A DNA stretch of 64,000 bases from Chitinophagales bacterium. GTDB lineage: Bacteria > Bacteroidota > Bacteroidia > Chitinophagales > JADIYW01. Each line of letters opens with the position of its first letter. Positions within the stretch are counted from its first letter, which is position 1. The position numbers and the translations under genes are program-made. Under the pieces are notes generated by a model. The model had not been told where the DNA came from. It saw nothing but the letters and a program-made list of their open reading frames with translations, and did no database searches. The DNA lies in contig JACJXT010000011.1 in the NCBI GenBank assembly GCA_020636535.1, positions 930,001 to 994,000 of the forward strand, read 5' to 3'. Shown here one piece after another: positions 26,736 to 35,412 of this stretch.

Positions 26736-28586
26736 TTATGCCAACTCACTTAGTTCTAGCCAACGCCATTCTTTGGTTTCTAGGTCTTCTACTACAGTTT
26801 GTAGTTGTACTGATATGGCTTGTATCTCTTCGTGATTGGTAATACCACTACTCAATTTATTGCTAAGATTTTCTTTTTCTGTTTGTAGTATTGGTATCTC
26901 TTTTTCTAATTGTTCTAACTCTATTTTTTCTTTATAGGAAAGTTTTTGTTTGGGTTTGTCTTTTGGTTTATCAACTTTGGTAGCTTGTTCTTTTTCTACT
27001 TGCTTCTCTTGTTTTAATTCTTGTTTTTTCTGATATTTATAATCTTTATAATTGCCTATAAAATTTTCAATTTTACCATTGCCTTCAAAAACAAAGAGCC
27101 AATCGGTAAGTTTGTCTAAGAAATATCTATCGTGCGAAACAATAATTAAACAACCTTTAAATTCTAATAAAAAATCTTCTAATACATTTAAAGTTAAAAT
27201 ATCTAAATCGTTGGTTGGTTCATCTAAAATTAAGAAATTAGGATTTGTCATTAATACAGTTAATAAATACAATCTGCGTTTTTCTCCACCACTTAGTGTA
27301 GATACAAATTGATATTGTTGTTCTGGACTAAACAAAAATTTTTCTAGTAGTTGAGAAGCGGTAATGTTTCCATTTTTTGTAGGAATAAAATCGGCAATAT
27401 CTCTTACTACTTCAATAATTCTTTTGTCAGCTTTTAGTTGAATGCCATCTTGATTGTAGTATCCAAAAACAATAGTATCGCCTACAACTATTTTACCACT
27501 ATCTATTTTTTCTTGCTCTGTAATAATTTTTAAAAAGGTAGATTTTCCACAGCCATTATTACCAACTATACCAATTCGTTCTCCTTTCTGAAATTTGTAA
27601 TTAAAATCTTTTAATATTATTTTATTTTGATATGATTTATTAATATTATATAATTCTAAAATTTTTCCACCAATTCTATTCATTTGAATTTGTAAATCAA
27701 CAGCATCATCTTTATTAATTTTTTTTGAGGCATCGGTAACATTTTCAAAATTATCTACTCTCGATTTTGATTTTGTAGTTCTTGCTTTAGGTTGTTTACG
27801 CATCCAATCGAGTTCTTTTTTATACAACTGAAATGCTTTGCGTTGGTTTATTTGTTGATTTTCTTCTCGAATAGCTTTATTTTCTAAATATTTAGAATAG
27901 TTACCTTTATGTTTATATAATATTCCATTATCAATTTCTAAAATATCTGTACAAATATTTTCTAAAAAATATCTGTCGTGTGTAATCATTAACAGCGTTT
28001 TGTTTTCTGTATTTAGGTAATTTTCTAACCATTCAATCATATCAATATCTAAATGGTTTGTTGGCTCATCTAATATTAAAAAATCTGGCTCTTGCAACAA
28101 TAAAATTGCTAGTGCTAATCGTTTAATTTGACCACCAGAAAGCATACTAATTTTTGCTTGTAAATCATGAATTAAAAACTTAGACAAAATTTGTTGAATT
28201 TGTTGCTCGTAATCCCAAGCATTAATTTCGTCCATTGCTTTCATTGCATTTTCTAAATTTCCATTGCCTTTTAAAGCCAATTCGTACTGCAAGCAAGTTT
28301 CCATTTTTGGATGTTTGCTTTGCAAAATAGTATCGTAAACTGTTTGATTTGGATTATAATTTGGTTCTTGTGTTAAAAATCCAACACGAATATCTTTATG
28401 AAACAAATAAGTTCCAGATTCTGCTGGTTCTAAACCTTGAATAATTTTGATGATAGAAGATTTTCCTGTACCATTTTTAGCAATCAGTGCAATTTTTTGT
28501 CCTTTATTGATGTCAAAGCTAATATCTTTAAAAAGCAACTTTTCGCCATAGTATTTGGTAAGATTTTCTACATTTAGATAATTCAT
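26736..28586 (-). CDS. ABC-F family ATPase
   Basis: 616 residues from ATG 28586 (an in-frame TTG three codons upstream is rejected). Two ABC cassettes without membrane segments: Walker A ALIAKNGTGKSSI and GIVGNNGCGKSTF, signatures LSGGQIKRLALA and LSGGEKRRLYLL, Walker B FLILDEPTNHLDI and FLILDEPTNDLDI, separated by the ABC-F linker (about residues 235-310), with a Lys/Glu-rich coiled-coil C-terminus (about 535-616). This matches the Uup-like group of ribosome-associated ABC-F proteins. Function in translation or ribosome rescue is inferred from the family. Confidence 0.92.
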   Translation of the reverse strand: MNYLNVENLTKYYGEKLLFKDISFDINKGQKIALIAKNGTGKSSIIKIIQGLEPAESGTYLFHKDIRVGFLTQEPNYNPNQTVYDTILQSKHPKMETCLQYELALKGNGNLENAMKAMDEINAWDYEQQIQQILSKFLIHDLQAKISMLSGGQIKRLALAILLLQEPDFLILDEPTNHLDIDMIEWLENYLNTENKTLLMITHDRYFLENICTDILEIDNGILYKHKGNYSKYLENKAIREENQQINQRKAFQLYKKELDWMRKQPKARTTKSKSRVDNFENVTDASKKINKDDAVDLQIQMNRIGGKILELYNINKSYQNKIILKDFNYKFQKGERIGIVGNNGCGKSTFLKIITEQEKIDSGKIVVGDTIVFGYYNQDGIQLKADKRIIEVVRDIADFIPTKNGNITASQLLEKFLFSPEQQYQFVSTLSGGEKRRLYLLTVLMTNPNFLILDEPTNDLDILTLNVLEDFLLEFKGCLIIVSHDRYFLDKLTDWLFVFEGNGKIENFIGNYKDYKYQKKQELKQEKQVEKEQATKVDKPKDKPKQKLSYKEKIELEQLEKEIPILQTEKENLSNKLSSGITNHEEIQAISVQLQTVVEDLETKEWRWLELSELA

Positions 28587-28601
28587 AGTGTACAAAAATA
28601 A

Positions 28602-30134
28602 CTATTGATAGAGAATAAAGTATTTAGTTTCGTTTATTTTTTTGTAGTGATTTTTAATATAATCTAATATTAAATATTCTTGTTTATTGTATGTATAAAA
28701 ACCTTTTGATAATTGTGCTGTTTGATATTTTGCAATAGCAAAGGTATATTGAGTTGTAGCATTTTTTAAAGAAAAAATTATTTTATTTAATATAGTTTGA
28801 TTAGGAATTTCTGTTTTATTTGACCAATCGGTACGAATAGGAGATAAGTGCGATTGAAAGATTTGACAAGCAGTAAAATCTGGTAGTGCAATTAGATGGT
28901 GATATGATTTTTTGAGTTGATGGAGTTCTTGAAGTACATCGTAAGTATTTTTATTGGTATAAATTCCGTTAGCACCTTGTACAATTCCGTTGAGTTTATA
29001 CTGTAGTTTTGATTTAGGTAAATCTCTATAAATGATATTACTTCTTGTATAAGTAAATGCAGTAATACTTACAAATAAAAGTATAAATAAGTATTGTATT
29101 TTTATTTTATTGTTGATAATGATTAAACTATACACTAATAAAGTTCCACCAAATAATGCAATACTATTGTAACCAACAGAAATAGAGACAGTCCAAGATA
29201 TAGATATAAAAACAATACTTAATATGCGATTCTTTTTGTTGAAGATAATGTCGCCAACAATAAATCCGAATAAATAAAATAAAGCTTGACTATGGTATTT
29301 TTCGGTAATTAACAAGAGTGTTGCTACTCCAAAAATAAATATTGTAAGTATATAATTTATAGTATTGTTTTTTAGTTTGAAGAAGATGATATACAGTACA
29401 AATCCAAAATATAAATAAGGAGATAAAATATATTTTAGAATTCCGTATTGTAGTAAATCGTGTTGTGTAGAAATTTGTACTACAAAATCTTGTAATGCAT
29501 GATGATACATTAGGAACAATAAATAACTTAATAATGGCAATATGTTTAGAAAAATGAGTTTGGTTTTTCTATAGTATACAATCCACGATAAAAAGATAAG
29601 TACTACAAAACCTTGTTTGCAAATAGCAGAAAAACCTATGCATAAAGCACCAAAAATCCAAAGCCATTTTTTATTGCTCGATAAACAATAAAATCCAATG
29701 GTAGCAAAAAACAATCCATCTATAGTATGAAAAATAAGAATTGGATAATAGTGTACATTAAAAATAGATACTATAATTACAAATAAATAAAAATTAAAAT
29801 CTTTATTTTGATTTAAGTATTGATATATCAATAAAACAGAAAAGTATGCAATGAATATAATCTCAATCCAAAAAATAAATCTTGATATAAGTATAGTATG
29901 ATCTGATTTTAAAAGTAGTATTGGTAAATGTAAGAATGAGTAGCCAATAGGTCTTAAGCTTGTAAAATCTAGATGTGGAATTTGATGATGCAGTATTCTG
30001 TTTCCTAAAGAAAATACTAGTCCATCATCTGTTGGATTAAAACCATAAGGCGAAAATAAGAAATGGCAAATGAAACTTATGCTTAAAATAAATATTATAT
30101 CGTAAAAACAATATTTTATTTTAGTATTTATAAT
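28602..30134 (-). CDS. Polytopic membrane glycosyltransferase (GT-C type), N-terminus without a normal start codon
   Basis: The frame is open from 28602 up to 30134, about 510 residues. The first conventional start (TTG 29831) is about 100 codons inside; the part before it encodes recognisable family sequence: a helix, then NPTDDGLVFSLGNRILHH, the acidic loop after the first helix typical of GT39-like sugar transferases. Roughly ten further helices follow and the C-terminal 120 residues are soluble. No ATG, GTG or TTG occurs between the upstream stop (30138-30140) and 29831; an ATG at 30137 is in another frame and stops after five codons. So translation starts at ATT/ATA, is coupled to the overlapping FKBP gene, or a one-base change near 30115-30130 has broken the start. 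Confidence 0.6.
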   Translation of the reverse strand: MINTKIKYCFYDIIFILSISFICHFLFSPYGFNPTDDGLVFSLGNRILHHQIPHLDFTSLRPIGYSFLHLPILLLKSDHTILISRFIFWIEIIFIAYFSVLLIYQYLNQNKDFNFYLFVIIVSIFNVHYYPILIFHTIDGLFFATIGFYCLSSNKKWLWIFGALCIGFSAICKQGFVVLIFLSWIVYYRKTKLIFLNILPLLSYLLFLMYHHALQDFVVQISTQHDLLQYGILKYILSPYLYFGFVLYIIFFKLKNNTINYILTIFIFGVATLLLITEKYHSQALFYLFGFIVGDIIFNKKNRILSIVFISISWTVSISVGYNSIALFGGTLLVYSLIIINNKIKIQYLFILLFVSITAFTYTRSNIIYRDLPKSKLQYKLNGIVQGANGIYTNKNTYDVLQELHQLKKSYHHLIALPDFTACQIFQSHLSPIRTDWSNKTEIPNQTILNKIIFSLKNATTQYTFAIAKYQTAQLSKGFYTYNKQEYLILDYIKNHYKKINETKYFILYQ

Positions 30135-30574
30135 ACATCAATTAAATCTACTTCAAAAATAAGTACACTATTTGCAGGAATACTACCAATACTTTGATTA
30201 CCATAAGCTAACGCTGATGGAACAAACAATTGAATTTTGCCACCTTCACCAATATATTGTAAACCTTCTTGCCATCCTGCAATAACTCTACTTAGAGGAA
30301 AACTTTTATTGTCACCACTATCAAACACTTTTCCATCTAAAAAATAACCTTTATAATTTACTGTAACTTGATTGCTAATTGTAGGATAAGTACTATTGCC
30401 TGTTCTTAGAATTTTGTAGTATAAACCAGTACTTGAAATTTGTACAGAATCTATATTATTGGTACTAATATATTCTTCAATTTTTTGTTGATCAATTTCT
30501 GCTTGCGATTCTTTTTTACAAGCATTGGATATTAATATTGTACTTAATATTAAAAATAATAATTTTAATTTCAT
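30128..30574 (-). CDS. FKBP-type peptidyl-prolyl isomerase lipoprotein
   Basis: 148 residues. Lipoprotein signal with lipobox LISNA-C (Cys19), then a short helix and an FKBP domain (about 45-148): VTVNYKGYFLDGKVFDSG, FPLSRVIAGWQEGLQYIGEGGKIQLFVPSALAYG and NSVLIFEVDLIDV. It catalyses cis-trans proline isomerisation, assisting folding of exported proteins at the cell envelope. It lies 6 bp after the acyl-CoA carboxylase gene in the direction of transcription. Confidence 0.93.
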   Translation of the reverse strand: MKLKLLFLILSTILISNACKKESQAEIDQQKIEEYISTNNIDSVQISSTGLYYKILRTGNSTYPTISNQVTVNYKGYFLDGKVFDSGDNKSFPLSRVIAGWQEGLQYIGEGGKIQLFVPSALAYGNQSIGSIPANSVLIFEVDLIDVL

Positions 30575-30580
30575 ATTTGT

Positions 30581-32209
30581 TTAAGTTTGAATGATTCCTA
30601 CATTAAAATTTTCAACTGGAGCATTGTTTGCCATTTCAATTCCTTTAGAAATCCAATTTCTGGTTTCTAGTGGATCAATCACAGCATCGACCCATAATCT
30701 TGCAGCAGCATAATATGGTGTAGTAGTACTATCGTATTTCTCCGTAATTTTTTTCAGTAAAGCATTTTTTTCTTCTTCTGAAACTTGTTCGCCTTTGGCT
30801 TCTTTACTTGCTACTTGAATTTGTAGTAATGTATTGGCTGCTTGACTTCCACCCATTACTGCCATTTTAGCACTTGGCCAAGCAACAATTAATCTTGGAT
30901 CATATGCTTTACCACACATAGCATAGTTACCAGCACCATAACTATTACCTACAACAATTGTAAATTTTGGAACAGTAGAATTAGACACAGCACTTACCAT
31001 TTTAGCACCATCTTTAATAATACCATTGTTTTCACTTCTGCTACCTACCATAAATCCAGTTACATCTTGCAAAAACACTAAAGGAATTTTCTTTTGATTG
31101 CAATTCATAATGAATCGTGCTGCTTTATCCGCACTATCAGAATAAATAACACCACCAAACTGCATTTCTCCTTTTTTGCTTTTAACCACTGCTCTTTGAT
31201 TGGCAACAATACCAACACTCCAACCATCTATTCTCGCATAGCAACAAACAATGGTTTGTCCATAGTTATCTTTATATTCTACAATTTCAGAATTATCTAC
31301 CATGCGTTTAATGATTTCTCGAGTGTCGTAAGGTTTGGCAGTAGCAAAGGAGTAAATGCCATAAATGTCTTTTTCGTTGAGTTTTGGTTTTTTAGCTTTT
31401 ACTCTATCAAAACCAGCTTTATCAAAATGACCGTATTTGTCTATTAAATTTTTAATAGTGTCTAAACACTCCTTATCATCTTTCATTTTATAATCGCAAA
31501 CACCACTTAAAGCTGTCTGATTTTCAGCACCACCCAATGTTTCAGCATCTACAGTTTCGCCAATGGCTGATTTTACTAAATATGGTCCTGCTAAGAAAAT
31601 ACTACCAGTACCATCAACAATTAAACTTTCATCACTCATAATAGGTAAGTACGCACCACCTGCTACACAACTTCCCATAATGGCTGAAATTTGAGGAATT
31701 CCCATTGCCGACATCTTGGCATTGTTTCTAAAAATACGACCAAAGTTTTCTTTATCTGGAAAAATTTCATCTTGCATTGGCAAGAAAACACCAGCACTAT
31801 CTACTAAGTAAATAACGGGCAATCTATTTTCCATAGCAATTTCCTGAGCTCTTAAATTCTTTTTTCCTGCAATAGGAAACCATGCACCAGCTTTAACCGT
31901 AGCATCATTAGCAACAATCATACACTGTCTGCCTTTTATATAACCAATGCCACACACTACACCACCACTCGGACATCCACCTTGTTCTTTATACATATCA
32001 TCGCCAACCAAAGCACCAATTTCTAAAAAATCAGTTTTGGCATCAATTAAATAAGCAATTCGTTCTCTAGCAGTTAGTTTACGCTTACTATGTTCTTTAG
32101 CAATTCTTTTTTCGCCACCACCTAAATAAACTTTATTGAGCTTTAGTTTAAGTTCATCAACAGCCAAACGCATTTTGTCTTCGTTTGCATTAAAATCTAA
32201 ATCTGTCAT
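30581..32209 (-). CDS. Acyl-CoA carboxylase carboxyltransferase (beta) subunit, methylcrotonyl-CoA type
   Basis: 542 residues, biotin-dependent carboxyl transferase of the crotonase fold. Motifs: RKLTARERIAYLID, FGRIFRNNAKMSAMGIPQISAIMGSCVAGGAYLPIMSDE, GTGSIFLAGPYLVKSAIGE, AETLGGAENQTALSGVCDY, and the C-terminal acyl-CoA half with FLQDVTGFMVG and KMAVMGGSQAANTL. The SDE/FLAGP pattern resembles methylcrotonyl-CoA carboxylase beta subunits more than propionyl-CoA ones; the alpha subunit is not in the window, so the substrate is uncertain. Promoter-like TATCTTTA lies 4 nt before ATG 32209 (one mismatch to the consensus). Confidence 0.88.
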   Translation of the reverse strand: MTDLDFNANEDKMRLAVDELKLKLNKVYLGGGEKRIAKEHSKRKLTARERIAYLIDAKTDFLEIGALVGDDMYKEQGGCPSGGVVCGIGYIKGRQCMIVANDATVKAGAWFPIAGKKNLRAQEIAMENRLPVIYLVDSAGVFLPMQDEIFPDKENFGRIFRNNAKMSAMGIPQISAIMGSCVAGGAYLPIMSDESLIVDGTGSIFLAGPYLVKSAIGETVDAETLGGAENQTALSGVCDYKMKDDKECLDTIKNLIDKYGHFDKAGFDRVKAKKPKLNEKDIYGIYSFATAKPYDTREIIKRMVDNSEIVEYKDNYGQTIVCCYARIDGWSVGIVANQRAVVKSKKGEMQFGGVIYSDSADKAARFIMNCNQKKIPLVFLQDVTGFMVGSRSENNGIIKDGAKMVSAVSNSTVPKFTIVVGNSYGAGNYAMCGKAYDPRLIVAWPSAKMAVMGGSQAANTLLQIQVASKEAKGEQVSEEEKNALLKKITEKYDSTTTPYYAAARLWVDAVIDPLETRNWISKGIEMANNAPVENFNVGIIQT

Positions 32210-32298
32210 TTGGTAAAGATAAAATACTTCCTAATAAAAATAGCGTAGCTTGTAATCTAAATTTAATACAAGCACTTTATAAATCAGAATTAATTTAT

Positions 32299-32306
32299 TA
32301 ATTTTG
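32299..32306 (+). promoter_or_regulatory. Putative -7 box of the SRP RNA gene
   Basis: TAATTTTG, a perfect TAnnTTTG box just before the RNA 5' end near 32311. Confidence 0.55.
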
Positions 32307-32308
32307 TG

Positions 32309-32408
32309 CTGGGCAAGTCTTATACGACCAGCTCCTGATGAATCCCCCAGGGTCGGAAGGCAGCAAGGGTAGTTGGTTGTAGCGGTGCGATGTAAGTAAC
32401 TTGCCTTT
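32309..32408 (+). ncRNA. ffs: Signal recognition particle RNA (4.5S, small bacterial type)
   Basis: About 100 nt forming one long hairpin: GGCAAGT at 32312-32318 pairs with ACTTGCC at 32399-32405. The apical part contains the universally conserved domain IV, GGTCGGAAGGCAGCAAGGG at about 32351-32368, with the GGAA tetraloop and asymmetric internal loop that bind Ffh. A T run follows directly (32406-32412) and should end transcription. It works in co-translational targeting; the adjacent yajC also belongs to the Sec pathway. The 5' and 3' ends are approximate to a few bases. Confidence 0.95.
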
Positions 32409-32434
32409 TTTTATTCTTTTAAAATCTATTTCAG

Positions 32435-32761
32435 ATGATAAACTTAGTTATCTTACAAGCAGCAAAAGGTGGAAATGCAGGCATGATAAATCTTTTAATG
32501 ATTGGTTTGATGTTTGTAGTGTTTTATTTTTTCTTGATAAGACCACAGTCTAAAAAAGCTAAAGAACAAGACAATTTCATTGCAAATTTAAAAGTTGGCG
32601 ATAAAGTTATTACTATAGCAGGCATTCATGGTAAAATTGTTTCTATAAATGAAGAAGACAAAACATTTACTATACAAGTAGATGGTCCTACAAGACTAAA
32701 AATAGAACAATCTGCTATTTCATTAGAAATGAGCAAGAAAGTTGCGAATAGTAACGCATAA
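32435..32761 (+). CDS. yajC: Preprotein translocase subunit YajC
   Basis: 108 residues. A single helix (about 17-36, LLMIGLMFVVFYFFLIRPQ) is followed by the conserved RPQSKKAKEQDNFIANLKVGDKVITIAGIHGKIV motif of YajC and a small beta domain. YajC associates with SecDF-SecYEG in the inner membrane and helps protein export. It begins 25 bp after the SRP RNA terminator. Confidence 0.95.
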   Translation: MINLVILQAAKGGNAGMINLLMIGLMFVVFYFFLIRPQSKKAKEQDNFIANLKVGDKVITIAGIHGKIVSINEEDKTFTIQVDGPTRLKIEQSAISLEMSKKVANSNA

Positions 32762-32786
32762 TAGCATAGCTAGCATCGTTTAAAAT

Positions 32787-32842
32787 TTTGTACGGATTTT
32801 TTTCGTACAAATTATTATAATGTACGGATTTTTTGTGTACAT
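32787..32842. promoter_or_regulatory. Two operator-like inverted repeats before the TacA/TacT-type pair
   Basis: TTTGTACG (32787-32794) faces CGTACAAA (32804-32811), and ATGTAC (32820-32825) faces GTACAT (32837-32842); both share the core GTACGGATTTTTT. The second overlaps a perfect -7 box, TACATTTG at 32838-32845. This is the layout expected for autorepression by the DUF1778 antitoxin. Confidence 0.65.
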
Positions 32843-32862
32843 TTGTAATAATACTTTTAATT

Positions 32863-33150
32863 ATGAGTACGGTGATTAAACAACAAGCTCGGTTTGATGC
32901 AAGACTTTCTAAGGAACAAAAACAGTTTTTTGAAAGAGCTGCTTATTTAGGTGGTTATAGAAGTTTAACAGATTTTGTAATTCTAACTGTTCAAGAAAAA
33001 GCAAAGGCAATTGTTCAAGAAAAAGAACAAATATTAGCATCAGAAAAAGATAGTATGGTTTTTTATAATGCAATTACAAAACCCAAAAAGCCATCTAAAT
33101 CATTAAAAAATGCTTTGGCAGATTATAATGCTTTTGAGAAAAACTCATAA
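32863..33150 (+). CDS. DUF1778 (TacA-like) antitoxin
   Basis: 95 residues from ATG 32863; a start 30 bp upstream would fall over the promoter and adds non-conserved sequence. QARFDARLSKEQKQFFERAAYLGGYRSLTDFVILTVQEKA is the ribbon-helix-helix part of DUF1778, and the C-terminal tail (about 55-95) should wrap the toxin. It both neutralises the GNAT toxin and represses the operon, fitting the two inverted repeats upstream. It ends 2 bp before the toxin start. Confidence 0.9.
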   Translation: MSTVIKQQARFDARLSKEQKQFFERAAYLGGYRSLTDFVILTVQEKAKAIVQEKEQILASEKDSMVFYNAITKPKKPSKSLKNALADYNAFEKNS

Positions 33151-33152
33151 AA

Positions 33153-33647
33153 ATGATAGAACTTTTAGATAAAAAGCACAATCGCAATGCATTTGATTGT
33201 GGAAAAGAATTACTAAATAATTATCTAAAAACACAAGCAGGACAAGATATTAAAAGAAAGCTGTCAGTTTGTTTTGTACTAGCTGAAAATAAAACAAATA
33301 ATATTCAAGGATATTATACACTTTCTAATAATAGCATAGCTTTAAGTAATTTTTCAGAACAAATTCAAAAAAAACTTCCAAAATCATATAAAGCAATTCC
33401 AACAACTTTACTTGGAAGGTTAGCCATTGATAAAAAATATCAAGGTAAAGGCATTGGAAAAATACTATTAATTGATGCATTGAAAAGAAGTTATACTGTT
33501 TCAAAAGAAATAGGAACTTTTGCTGTTGTTGTTGATCCTATAGATAACGAAGCCGAGCTATTTTATGAAAAATATGATTTTATTAAATTACCTGATAGTG
33601 GGAAAATGTTTATAGCAATAAAAACATTACAATCATTATTTGATTAA
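33153..33647 (+). CDS. GNAT-family (TacT-like) toxin
   Basis: 164 residues. FDCGKELLNNYLKTQAGQD at the N-terminus, GYYTLSNNSIAL, TTLLGRLAIDKKYQGKGIGKILLIDAL (acetyl-CoA pyrophosphate loop, QGKGIG) and AELFYEKYDFIKLPDSGKMFIAI match tRNA-acetylating toxins of the TacT/AtaT type. These block translation by acetylating aminoacyl-tRNA; the family assignment is strong, activity inferred. Confidence 0.92.
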   Translation: MIELLDKKHNRNAFDCGKELLNNYLKTQAGQDIKRKLSVCFVLAENKTNNIQGYYTLSNNSIALSNFSEQIQKKLPKSYKAIPTTLLGRLAIDKKYQGKGIGKILLIDALKRSYTVSKEIGTFAVVVDPIDNEAELFYEKYDFIKLPDSGKMFIAIKTLQSLFD

Positions 33648-33681
33648 ATAATATATTTATTAATATAAATAATAACAAGCT

Positions 33682-34269
33682 ATGCTAAAAATTGGAATTA
33701 CTGGTGGAATTGGTAGTGGTAAAACAACAGTATGTCAGATATTTAAAACATTACAGATTCCTATTTTTTTTGCAGACGATGAAGCAAAAAATATAGTGCA
33801 TCACAATCAACATGTACAAGAACAAATTATAGCATTGCTAGGCGAAGAAGCATTTATTGATGGTATCTATAATAAACCATTTGTTGCATCAAAAGTGTTT
33901 AATGATAAATATTTACTACAGCAACTCAATGCCATTATTCATCCAGCAGTTTTTCAAGCTACGGTAGATTTTTTCAATCAACATAAAAAAGAAGCTTATG
34001 TATTATACGAAGCTGCCATAATGCTAGAAAGTGGATCATACAGAATGTTAGATAAAATTATTGTAGTAACAGCACCAGAAAATATTAGAATTCAACGAGT
34101 GATGCAACGAGATGGTATTAATGAAGACATGATTAAAGCAAGAATTGCCAATCAAATGCCAGAAGCTGAAAAATTAAAATACGCTGATTTTGTTATTAAT
34201 AATGATGGAAAACAATCGCTTATAGAACAAGTGTTGGCAACTCACCATGCAATATTAAAACTGACTTAG
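33682..34269 (+). CDS. coaE: Dephospho-CoA kinase
   Basis: 195 residues; last step of coenzyme A synthesis. P-loop GITGGIGSGKTTVCQIF at residues 4-20, FFADDEAKNIVHH, LNAIIHPAVF, YEAAIMLESGSYRMLDKIIVVTAPENIRIQRVMQRDG and ADFVINNDG are all CoaE motifs. It is 34 bp after the toxin gene. Confidence 0.94.
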   Translation: MLKIGITGGIGSGKTTVCQIFKTLQIPIFFADDEAKNIVHHNQHVQEQIIALLGEEAFIDGIYNKPFVASKVFNDKYLLQQLNAIIHPAVFQATVDFFNQHKKEAYVLYEAAIMLESGSYRMLDKIIVVTAPENIRIQRVMQRDGINEDMIKARIANQMPEAEKLKYADFVINNDGKQSLIEQVLATHHAILKLT

Positions 34270-34273
34270 GTAT

Positions 34274-34340
34274 TTATTCTGAACTTGCTTGTCTTTATCT
34301 GTCGGCAGACATGATACCGAACAGGTAGATTTCAGAATAA
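34274..34340. repeat. Long hairpin between coaE and trxB
   Basis: TTATTCTGAA (34274-34283) is the exact inverse complement of TTCAGAATAA (34331-34340), with 47 nt between that include a smaller TGTC/GACA hairpin. The CTGAACTTG and TTTCAG words resemble a repeat at 48701-48796. It could end coaE transcription or be an interspersed element. Confidence 0.45.
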
Positions 34341-34457
34341 GTTGTGTTAAAGAGGTATTTCTATTGAAGATTCTGACATAAATTCAGAATGAATGTAGAT
34401 GTACTTTACAATCATATTGGAATAAATGAAAATTTGTAATTATTTTAGCAAACGATT

Positions 34458-35405
34458 ATGGAAAATACAACGATAGAAAAAATAGACTGTGTAATTATTG
34501 GTGCTGGTCCTGCTGGCTATACTGCCGCAATTTATGCTGCAAGAGCGAATTTAAAACCTGTATTATTTACTGGTTTAGAACCTGGTGGTCAGTTAATGAC
34601 GACTACCGATGTTGAAAATTATCCAGGATATCCTGATGCTGTAACTGGACCTTTAATGATGCAAGATTTTCAAAAGCAAGCAGAACGAGTTGGTACCACA
34701 GTTAGATTTGGTGTAGTAACTAAAGTCGATTTTTCTAATCCACCAATACATAAATTATGGATTGATGAAGAAAAAGAAATTCATGCTAAAACAGTAATTA
34801 TTGCAACTGGAGCAAAAGCAAAATGGTTAGGTTTAGAATCGGAAGCTAGGTTAAATAGTAGAGGTGTTTCTGCTTGTGCAGTATGTGATGGATTTTTTTA
34901 TAAAGATAAAGTAGTAGCTATTGTTGGTGCTGGAGATACTGCATGTGAAGAAGCATTGTATCTTTCAAAATTATGTCCAACTGTACACATGATTGTTAGA
35001 CGAGATGAAATGCGTGCCTCTAAAATTATGCAAGAAAGAGTATTGAAAACACCTAATATTAAAATGTATTGGAATACAGAAACCGAAGAAGTTTTAGGTG
35101 ATGACAAAGTAACTGGTGTTCGTATTAGAAACAATCAAACAAATGAAGTTAGCGAAATTGCAGTAGATGGTTTTTTTGTAGCCATTGGTCATAAACCAAA
35201 CTCAGATTTTGTAAGAGATTTCTTAGAAACAGATGAAGCAGGTTATATTCAAACTATAGCAGGTTCAACCAAAACTAATATAGCTGGAATTTTTGCTGCT
35301 GGTGATGTACAAGATAAAATTTACAGACAAGCAGTAACTTCTGCAGGAAGTGGTTGTATGGCTGCCTTAGATGCCGAAAAATATTTAGCAGAGCTGGAAG
35401 ATTAG
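34458..35405 (+). CDS. trxB: Thioredoxin reductase
   Basis: 315 residues, NADPH-dependent flavoprotein that reduces thioredoxin. FAD motif IGAGPAGYTAAIYAARA near the N-terminus, LEPGGQLMTTTDVENYPG, redox-active Cys140/Cys143 in CAVCDGFF, NADPH motif VGAGDTACEEALYLSKL followed by IVRRDEMRAS, and GIFAAGDVQDKIYRQAVTSAGSGCMAAL at the C-terminus. Complete and of normal length. Confidence 0.95.
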   Translation: MENTTIEKIDCVIIGAGPAGYTAAIYAARANLKPVLFTGLEPGGQLMTTTDVENYPGYPDAVTGPLMMQDFQKQAERVGTTVRFGVVTKVDFSNPPIHKLWIDEEKEIHAKTVIIATGAKAKWLGLESEARLNSRGVSACAVCDGFFYKDKVVAIVGAGDTACEEALYLSKLCPTVHMIVRRDEMRASKIMQERVLKTPNIKMYWNTETEEVLGDDKVTGVRIRNNQTNEVSEIAVDGFFVAIGHKPNSDFVRDFLETDEAGYIQTIAGSTKTNIAGIFAAGDVQDKIYRQAVTSAGSGCMAALDAEKYLAELED

Positions 35406-35412
35406 TATCTGA

